In this document: one piece after another, positions 12,302 to 17,123 of the stretch
Position numbering within the stretch: the stretch's first letter is position 1
Layout: every line of letters starts with the position of its first letter
NCBI GenBank assembly: GCA_002454975.1
Contig: DKJZ01000044.1
Location: 1 to 17,123 of the forward strand
Length of the DNA: 17,123 bases
Source of the DNA: Hylemonella sp. UBA6679
GTDB taxonomy: Bacteria > Pseudomonadota > Gammaproteobacteria > Burkholderiales > Burkholderiaceae_C
Direction of reading: 5' to 3'
Made by a program: the position numbers and the translations under genes
Notes under the pieces: model-generated
What the model saw: the letters and a program-made list of their open reading frames with translations, nothing else
What the model was told of the DNA's origin: nothing
Databases searched by the model: none

Positions 12302-14458
12302 CTACAGTGCAGCCAGGGCCTGGCGCAGCTCGGACGCGCTCAGGATCTCGGACAGCACCTTCGGAGGTGCACCGGTCTTGTACAACACGTACACCGGCAC
12401 GCCCGAGCGGCCCAGATCCGCCAGTGCCGCGGTGATCGCGGGGTCGCGCAAGGTCCAGTCCGCCCTGAGCAAGGCCACCTTCTTGATTCCAAGATCCGAC
12501 AAGACCTCCGGATCGGAGAGCGTCGTTCTCTTGTTGTACTGACATGTCACGCACCAGGCGGCGGTGAAGTCCACGAAAACTGGACGTCCCGTGGCAAGGA
12601 TCTGCTCGACGCGTCCCGGCTGCCAGGCATCCCAGCCTCCGTCCGCACCCGCAACCTGCGTGCTTGCACTCGAAGCGGCCGCTACCACACCCGATGTGGC
12701 GATCTGTCCGCCCGCTGCCCACACCAGCCCGCCGAGCAGGGCCAACGAAATGCCGCCAAGGACGATGCGCACCTTGCCTCGCAGGCTGAACGCCCAGGCC
12801 GCCATGCCGAGCGTCACCAGGACGGTCAGCAGTGCAGCAACCGCATCCACTCCGCTCTGTTGACCGAGCACCCAGAGCAGCCACACCACGGTCGCGAACA
12901 TCGGGAACGCCATGAACCTGCGGAAGGTGTCCATCCATTCGCCTGGCCTAGGCAACACTCTCGCCACCGCCGGAATCCAGCTCGCGGCCAGGTAAGGGAG
13001 CGCCATGCCGATACCTAGCGCGACGAAGACCGCCACTCCCTGTGCAAAGGGGAGACTGACGGCAGTGCCCAGGGCGGCACCCATGAAGGGTGCGGTGCAC
13101 GGCGACGCAATGGCCACGGCGAGGACACCCGATAGGAAGGCATTCAGGACCGGGTGCCTGGCTTCCAGCGAGGCGATGCGGGAGGGCAGGAAGCCCCGGA
13201 ATTCGAACAAGCCGGCGAAGTTCAGCGCGATCAACGTGAACAGCGCCGCGAGCACCGCCACGAATGCCGGGCTTTGCAGCTGGAAACCCCAGCCGACCTG
13301 CTCACCCGCGGCGCGAAGGCCCGCCACCAGGGCTCCCAGTGCCGCGAACGAGACGATCACGCCGGCCGAGTAGGCCAGGCCGTCGGCGCGTCGCGCGCGC
13401 TGGTTGGCGGCGTGCTTGGTGAACCCCACGACCTTGAGTGCCAGCACCGGAAACACGCAAGGCATCAGGTTGAGGATCAGACCCCCGAGCAACGCAGCAA
13501 GCAGGGCGACGCCGAAGCCTGCAGAAGGCGCTGATCCCGCAGCTGCATTGCTGCGAAGCGCTTCCTCCAACGCGGGCGAGAGCGCAGCGGGGGCCGCGGT
13601 GGCCGGCCACGTGCCCGTGACCGGGGCCTTGGCCGCCCAACCCTTGTCACCGTGGGTCACCACGATGCGCATCACGCCCGGGCTTTGCGAGCGGTGAGGT
13701 GACAGAGGCACCTGCGCCGTCCACGTGGCGCCCTCCCATGCTTGCGTCCACTTGCCGGAGGTCTCGATGACTTCCGCCGTTTCCGGGAAGAAGTCGAGCT
13801 GCTGTCCGGTCACTGCCGACGGCAGGCCCGACACACGCACCATGAGGACATTTCCGTCCACCTGGATCCTTGCATCTCCCTTCAGGGGCTGTGGCTGGGC
13901 GGCAAAGCTGGTCTCAAAGGCCGCGGCGTGCAAGGCCGTCGTGCTCTTGACCGGCAAGCTGAGGACGAACTCTCCTTCTTCGGGAATGCACTCCTTGCGG
14001 CACACCAGCCATTGCGCCTTCAGCTTCACGTCCAGCGCGTCCTTGAAGAGCGGCGGCTTGAAATCGGGTGTGATCGTCAGTGGCACGGGCAACAGCACCG
14101 TGTCCGCATACCCGTAGTTGATCAGGGTCCCGATCGGATACTTCCGCGGCATGGGCCACGCAACTTCTCCGGCCACCACCCCAGGCGGCAAGGTCCATTC
14201 AAGACGAGTCGGCAGTCCGGAATCGCCAGAGTTCTTCCAGTACGAGTGCCAATCCGGCTGGTGGGCCAGCTGCAGCCCGACCCAAACTGGCTTGCCCGGC
14301 TCCAGGCCCTCCGGTACGTGAGCCAGCAACTCTGCGCGCGTGCGCTCCGTAGCGACTACGTTCTTGGGATTCGACTGCGCGTGCACCGGGACCCCCAGAA
14401 GCACACTGACCGCGAGGATGAGGCGGCCGAACGCCAGGAAGACGGGGAAAGGGCGCAT
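12302..14458 (-). CDS. Thiol:disulfide interchange reductase, ScsB/DsbD family
   Basis: This is a 718-residue inner-membrane protein that carries electrons from cytoplasmic thioredoxin to the periplasm. A signal peptide ends at VHA near residue 27. The periplasmic N-terminal domain (about 30-285) has the ScsB-type pair WLVCRKECIPEEGEF (Cys153, Cys157). The membrane core (about 315-600) is CcdA-like, with LMPCVFPVLALK (Cys334) and AIASPCTAPFMG (Cys454). The C-terminal thioredoxin domain has FTAAWCVTCQYNKR (Cys636, Cys639) and the cis-Pro loop SGVPVYVLY. ScsB proteins are linked to copper tolerance, which suits the setting. Its stop faces the oxidase fragment with 14 bases between. The ATG at 14458 fits the signal peptide, though no strong Shine-Dalgarno is visible. 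It is divergent from the NAD synthetase gene. Confidence 0.9.
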   Translation of the reverse strand: MRPFPVFLAFGRLILAVSVLLGVPVHAQSNPKNVVATERTRAELLAHVPEGLEPGKPVWVGLQLAHQPDWHSYWKNSGDSGLPTRLEWTLPPGVVAGEVAWPMPRKYPIGTLINYGYADTVLLPVPLTITPDFKPPLFKDALDVKLKAQWLVCRKECIPEEGEFVLSLPVKSTTALHAAAFETSFAAQPQPLKGDARIQVDGNVLMVRVSGLPSAVTGQQLDFFPETAEVIETSGKWTQAWEGATWTAQVPLSPHRSQSPGVMRIVVTHGDKGWAAKAPVTGTWPATAAPAALSPALEEALRSNAAAGSAPSAGFGVALLAALLGGLILNLMPCVFPVLALKVVGFTKHAANQRARRADGLAYSAGVIVSFAALGALVAGLRAAGEQVGWGFQLQSPAFVAVLAALFTLIALNFAGLFEFRGFLPSRIASLEARHPVLNAFLSGVLAVAIASPCTAPFMGAALGTAVSLPFAQGVAVFVALGIGMALPYLAASWIPAVARVLPRPGEWMDTFRRFMAFPMFATVVWLLWVLGQQSGVDAVAALLTVLVTLGMAAWAFSLRGKVRIVLGGISLALLGGLVWAAGGQIATSGVVAAASSASTQVAGADGGWDAWQPGRVEQILATGRPVFVDFTAAWCVTCQYNKRTTLSDPEVLSDLGIKKVALLRADWTLRDPAITAALADLGRSGVPVYVLYKTGAPPKVLSEILSASELRQALAAL

Positions 14459-14506
14459 GCGTAGGGGCTGTGTGGACTGGGTCGGTCAAGGGGGAAAACG
14501 CCCCGG

Positions 14507-14512
14507 ATTATA
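14507..14512 (-). promoter_or_regulatory. Possible -10 box for the ScsB-type gene
   Basis: A perfect TATAAT on the minus strand lies about 50 bases upstream of the reductase ATG. No clear -35 is found at the right distance. A small dyad (TGCCG-TC-CGGCA, 14528-14539) sits where an activator or -35 element would be expected. Confidence 0.35.
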
Positions 14513-14573
14513 GGTCGGTTCGAATTCTGCCGTCCGGCAAAGCCGTGAAGCCCCACCGTTGATTCCCTGTGGA

Positions 14574-14604
14574 TTGACTCTACTGTGGCTAGAGGGTCTT
14601 GAAT
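14574..14604 (+). promoter_or_regulatory. MerR-type promoter driving the NAD synthetase gene
   Basis: TTGACT (-35) and TTGAAT (-10) are separated by exactly 19 bases, the long spacer typical of MerR-controlled promoters. The spacer holds the dyad CTCTA...TAGAG centred between the boxes. Compared with the promoter at 15902, the -35, the following CTA, the spacer length and most of the -10 are the same. The NAD synthetase ATG is 44 bases further on. The likely regulator is the MerR protein encoded at 15473-15883. Confidence 0.75.
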
Positions 14605-14647
14605 GCGATTGACCACGTAACCATCCAGTGCCGGTAGCATCATCAGG

Positions 14648-15469
14648 ATGCAGGATCTTCAGGCAAGCATCACCGCCGAGCTCGGCGTCACGTCCCACTT
14701 CGACGTAACCGACGAAGTAGCGCGACGCGTTGACTTCCTCGTCAGTTATTCACGAACCGCGCAAGCGAACACTCTGGTGCTGGGCATCAGCGGCGGCGTG
14801 GACTCCACCGTGGCTGGCTGGCTTTGCCAACTCGCCGTTCAGGAGCTTCGCGCATCTGGACAGCCCACCACCTTTATTGCCATGCGGCTGCCGTACGGCA
14901 CCCAGGCGGATCGGGCCGATGCCGACCGGGCGCTCGCGTTCATTGCGCCGGACCAGGTCCTCACGGTCGACATCCAGCCGGCGGCCGATGCAATGCTGCG
15001 CCAACTCAAGGTGGCGGGCCTGAGCTTCCGCGACTCTGCGCAGGAGGACTTCGTCCTCGGAAATATCAAGGCGCGCCACCGGATGGTTGCCCAGTACGCT
15101 GTAGCAGGCACGACTTCAGGGCTGGTTGTCGGAACCGACCATGCTGCCGAAGCCGTGACCGGCTTCTTCACCAAGTACGGCGACGGAGGCTTCGACCTGA
15201 CGCCGCTCGGGGGCCTTACGAAGCGTCGGGTGCGTGCCATCGCCACGGCGCTGGGAGCGCCACCGGCACTGGCCCAGAAGGTGCCGACCGCAGACCTCGA
15301 AACGCTTCGACCACTTCGGCCAGACGAAGCGGCCCTGGGCGTCAGCTACGAACACATCGACGACTTCTTGGAAGGTCGCCCCGTACCCGCGGCGGCAGCC
15401 CAGACGATCGTCGACACCTACCGTCGCACCGCGCACAAGCGCGCTCTGCCCGCTGCCCCCGCCACTTGA
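14648..15469 (+). CDS. nadE: Ammonia-dependent NAD(+) synthetase
   Basis: This 273-residue protein is close in length and layout to E. coli NadE (275). It catalyses the last step of NAD synthesis, amidating nicotinic acid adenine dinucleotide with ATP and ammonia in the cytoplasm. The ATP-pyrophosphatase loop LGISGGVDSTVAG is intact (about 45-57), followed by FIAMRLPYGTQADRADADRA, GNIKARHRMVAQYAVAGTTS, VVGTDHAAEAVTGFFTKYGD, and KVPTADLETLRP. The C terminus TYRRTAHKR also matches. There is no glutaminase (nitrilase) domain, so it needs free ammonia. Many Burkholderiales use the larger glutamine-dependent form, so this may be an accessory copy. The start fits the family N terminus; the Shine-Dalgarno is weak. 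A MerR-type promoter lies upstream. The gene ends 3 bases before the stop of the convergent merR gene. Confidence 0.93.
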   Translation: MQDLQASITAELGVTSHFDVTDEVARRVDFLVSYSRTAQANTLVLGISGGVDSTVAGWLCQLAVQELRASGQPTTFIAMRLPYGTQADRADADRALAFIAPDQVLTVDIQPAADAMLRQLKVAGLSFRDSAQEDFVLGNIKARHRMVAQYAVAGTTSGLVVGTDHAAEAVTGFFTKYGDGGFDLTPLGGLTKRRVRAIATALGAPPALAQKVPTADLETLRPLRPDEAALGVSYEHIDDFLEGRPVPAAAAQTIVDTYRRTAHKRALPAAPAT

Positions 15470-15472
15470 CCC

Positions 15473-15883
15473 TCACGCGCCGCCTGTGCTCATCTCCGCC
15501 AGGCCGTTGAGGATGCCGCACTGACTGGCCTGCCGATTGCTGTCGCACGAGCGGCGCAGCTCGAGCAACTGCCTTTCGAGTTCCCGCAATTCCCTGATCT
15601 TCGTGCGAACCTGTGCCACGTGGGCATCCATCAGTTCGTTCACCTCCTGGCAGCCGAGCTCCGGCCTGTCCCTGAAGGTCAGCAACTGCCTGATCTGGGC
15701 CAGGTTCATGTCCTTGGCACGGCATCTGCGGATGAAGAGCAGTCGGTCCAGGTGGCTCTCGGTGTACAGCCGGAAGTTGCCCTCGCTGCGGGCGGGCGCG
15801 GGCAGCAGCCCCTCGACTTCGTAGAAGCGGACGGTCTGGACGAGGCATTCAGCCCGTCGCGCAAGTTCTCCTATGCGGAACAT
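15473..15883 (-). CDS. MerR-family Cd/Pb-responsive regulator (PbrR/CadR-type)
   Basis: This is a 136-residue metal-sensing activator. The N-terminal winged helix is MFRIGELARRAECLVQTVRF followed by YEVEGLLPAPARSEGNFRLY. The dimer helix spans about 74-112 (CQEVNELMDAHVAQV ... ELERQLLELRRS). The metal site has Cys78 (ELGCQEVN), Cys113 (RRSCDS) and Cys122 (SQCGILN), the three-Cys set known for Pb- and Cd-sensing members such as PbrR and CadR. With the ATG at 15883, GGAG lies seven bases upstream; a TTG at 15889 is the alternative. It is divergent from the multi-HMA gene and convergent with nadE. Its probable targets are the promoters at 15902 and 14574, both with dyads of the expected kind. Pb(II), Cd(II) or Zn(II) is the likely signal, inferred from the Cys pattern. 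Confidence 0.92.
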   Translation of the reverse strand: MFRIGELARRAECLVQTVRFYEVEGLLPAPARSEGNFRLYTESHLDRLLFIRRCRAKDMNLAQIRQLLTFRDRPELGCQEVNELMDAHVAQVRTKIRELRELERQLLELRRSCDSNRQASQCGILNGLAEMSTGGA

Positions 15884-15901
15884 GTTCAATCTCCAAAAGC
15901 C

Positions 15902-15932
15902 TTGACTCTATAGCAACTGTAGATTGTTCAAT
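15902..15932 (+). promoter_or_regulatory. MerR-type promoter of the multi-HMA gene
   Basis: TTGACT and TTCAAT are separated by 19 bases. The spacer region holds the dyad TCTATAG-CAA-CTGTAGA (15907-15923), six of seven positions paired. This is the standard design of promoters twisted open by a metal-bound MerR protein, and the sequence resembles PbrR/CadR targets. It lies between the merR start (15883) and the HMA gene start (15976). Confidence 0.85.
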
Positions 15933-15975
15933 GGAGCCAAGCGGGAAGAGCCCGCGCACGAACTGGGAAATGATC

Positions 15976-17123
15976 ATGAACGAAGATTCCTGCGGATCCT
16001 GCGGCGGCGGCGTCTCGAAGACACCGGAGGCAGCCCGCGAAGCGGTCTACCGCATCGAGAACATGGATTGTCCGAATGAGGAGAAGCTCATTCGCGGCCG
16101 GCTCCAGGCCATTTCTGGCGTGCAAGCACTTCACTTCGACCTGCCCGGTCGCACGTTGAAGGTGACGCACACGCTCGCATCGTTGACCCCGGTGGATCGA
16201 GCGCTCGCGGAGGCGGGGATGACTGCCCAGCGGCAGGATGCTGCCCTCCTGCGCACCGCGTTCCGGGTCGACAACATGGATTGCCGCAACGAAGAGGCGC
16301 TGGTGCGCAAGACGCTGGAACCTCTTACCGGCGTTCAGCAGATGGAATTCGACCTGCCTGCACGACGCCTGGTCGTGACGCACACCGCGCCCGATCCGCA
16401 GGAGCTCGAAGCCACCCTGCGCGCGGTCGGCATGAATGCGCGGCAGGAACGGTCTCTGCAGACGCTGTACGCGATCGAGAACATGGACTGCCCGAGCGAG
16501 GAAAAGCTGATCCGATCCCGCCTTGGTGACCTTCCCGGCGTGGGTTCGATGGAATTCGATCTCACAGCACGCACCTTGAAGGTGACGCACGTCGAAGCCG
16601 CCAGGGCAGAAATGGAGGCCGCGCTGGCCGCGATCGGCATGAAGGCGAGGCGCAAGGACGCTGCAACGGGTGTCGCGCAGCCGGCGGCGGCCTCCGCTGC
16701 ACCGCAAGTGCTGGCAGATGTCGATTGTTGCTCGGCGACCCCGACGGCACTGCAGGCGAAGGCACCCGAAATGCGAAGTGCGCCCGGAGCCTCACGATTG
16801 ACTTATCGCATCGAGAACATGGATTGCCCTACGGAGGAAGCGCTGATCCGCGATCGCCTGGTCAAGCTCCAGGGAGTGACGGGGCTCGAGTTCAACCTCA
16901 TGCAGCGCGTGCTCTCCGTGGATCACACCTTGCCATCCCCGGAGCCTGTGGAGAAGGCCCTTGCCTCCATCGGCATGAAGGCACAGAGGCAGGACGTTGC
17001 AGGAACCACGACCGTGCTGCGCATCGCCAAGATGGACTGCCCCACGGAGGAGAGCCTCATTCGCGGCAAGCTGGAAGGCATGAGCGGGGTGACGGACCTG
17101 CAGTTGTTGATTCATCAGCCAAA
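15976..17123 (+). CDS. Multi-HMA metal protein, probably N terminus of a Pb/Cd/Zn P-type ATPase (cut by window edge)
   Basis: The first 382 codons are present and open to the right edge. A Cys-rich leader SCGSCGGG is followed by five heavy-metal-associated domains, with core Cys at residues 32, 103, 172, 284 and 355. The cores read NMDCPNEEKLIR, NMDCRNEEALVR, NMDCPSEEKLIR, NMDCPTEEALIR and KMDCPTEESLIR. Each keeps one Cys but has Glu in place of the second Cys of the usual CxxC. Repeats are about 70 residues apart, except a 40-residue linker before the fourth that carries DVDCCSATP. HMA domains of this MDCPxEE kind sit at the N terminus of CadA/ZntA-like exporters in related bacteria, so I infer a P-type ATPase, but the membrane part is outside the window. 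GGGAA precedes the ATG; an ATG six bases upstream is also possible. Confidence 0.85.
   Translation, partial: MNEDSCGSCGGGVSKTPEAAREAVYRIENMDCPNEEKLIRGRLQAISGVQALHFDLPGRTLKVTHTLASLTPVDRALAEAGMTAQRQDAALLRTAFRVDNMDCRNEEALVRKTLEPLTGVQQMEFDLPARRLVVTHTAPDPQELEATLRAVGMNARQERSLQTLYAIENMDCPSEEKLIRSRLGDLPGVGSMEFDLTARTLKVTHVEAARAEMEAALAAIGMKARRKDAATGVAQPAAASAAPQVLADVDCCSATPTALQAKAPEMRSAPGASRLTYRIENMDCPTEEALIRDRLVKLQGVTGLEFNLMQRVLSVDHTLPSPEPVEKALASIGMKAQRQDVAGTTTVLRIAKMDCPTEESLIRGKLEGMSGVTDLQLLIHQP

Noticed and set aside
12027..13018. Open plus-strand frame continuing from the zinc-finger gene as a 398-codon protein
   Set aside because: After about residue 62 the sequence has no protein-like character; it runs across the oxidase fragment in the wrong frame and then antisense to the reductase gene. 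High GC keeps frames open by chance.
13742..14464. Plus-strand open frame of 240 codons opposite the ScsB-type gene
   Set aside because: It is antisense to a full-length protein with all catalytic Cys motifs, and shows no domain.
15928..16707. Long minus-strand open frame opposite the HMA gene, with repeating motifs such as HVLDA
   Set aside because: The repeats are only the complement of the tandem HMA domains. There is no start context, and the plus strand clearly encodes the real protein.
1..17123. CRISPR arrays, tRNA or rRNA genes, riboswitches, replication origin
   Set aside because: I looked for regular short repeats with spacers, cloverleaf-like sequences and iteron-like arrays and saw none. 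The only regular repeat is the coding HMA series.

Overview
The window looks like accessory DNA from a betaproteobacterium, most likely Burkholderiales (Comamonadaceae-like). I infer this from the style of the proteins: a CusRS-type regulator pair, a copper periplasmic operon, and a Cd/Pb-type MerR regulator with a multi-HMA metal ATPase. The species cannot be named from the sequence. It is a heavy-metal resistance mosaic: left of about position 12,025 the DNA has moderate GC, and right of it the GC is visibly higher.

Left part (1-3,600). On the minus strand there is a START-like SRPBCC protein, then a terminator, then a periplasmic adaptor followed by the first 143 codons of an RND efflux permease that runs off the left edge. 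Next come a plus-strand protein with two helix-turn-helix domains and a decayed IS5-family transposase remnant, with several hairpins between them.

Copper module (3,617-10,425). A minus-strand two-component system (CusR/CopR-like regulator and CusS-like kinase, adjoining with no gap) is divergent from a six-gene plus-strand operon. The operon encodes a small exported protein with a His-rich tail, a TolC/CusC-like outer-membrane lipoprotein, a Tat-exported multicopper oxidase, a type-1-copper cupredoxin, a DUF411 CxCC protein and a CusF-like copper chaperone. A palindrome resembling the CusR/CopR box lies between the two transcription units. No CusA/CusB genes are present. The set looks built for periplasmic Cu(I) oxidation and binding.

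Mobile module (10,548-12,030). A minus-strand HTH gene and a Fic gene form the pair called 'mobile mystery protein A/B', with an inverted-repeat operator in front. A palindrome-rich spacer follows, then a zinc-finger-like gene that is cut off and joined directly to the C-terminal piece of a second, unrelated multicopper oxidase. This junction marks a recombination event that fused two metal-resistance segments.

Right, high-GC part (12,030-17,123). It holds a ScsB/DsbD-type thiol reductase (minus), an ammonia-dependent NAD synthetase (plus), a PbrR/CadR-type MerR regulator (minus) and the start of a protein with at least five tandem HMA domains, probably a Pb/Cd/Zn P-type ATPase (plus, cut by the right edge). 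The most striking point is that both the NAD synthetase and the HMA protein are preceded by near-identical MerR-type promoters with 19-bp spacers and dyads. This suggests that one metal-sensing regulator controls a metal pump and an NAD biosynthesis enzyme together.
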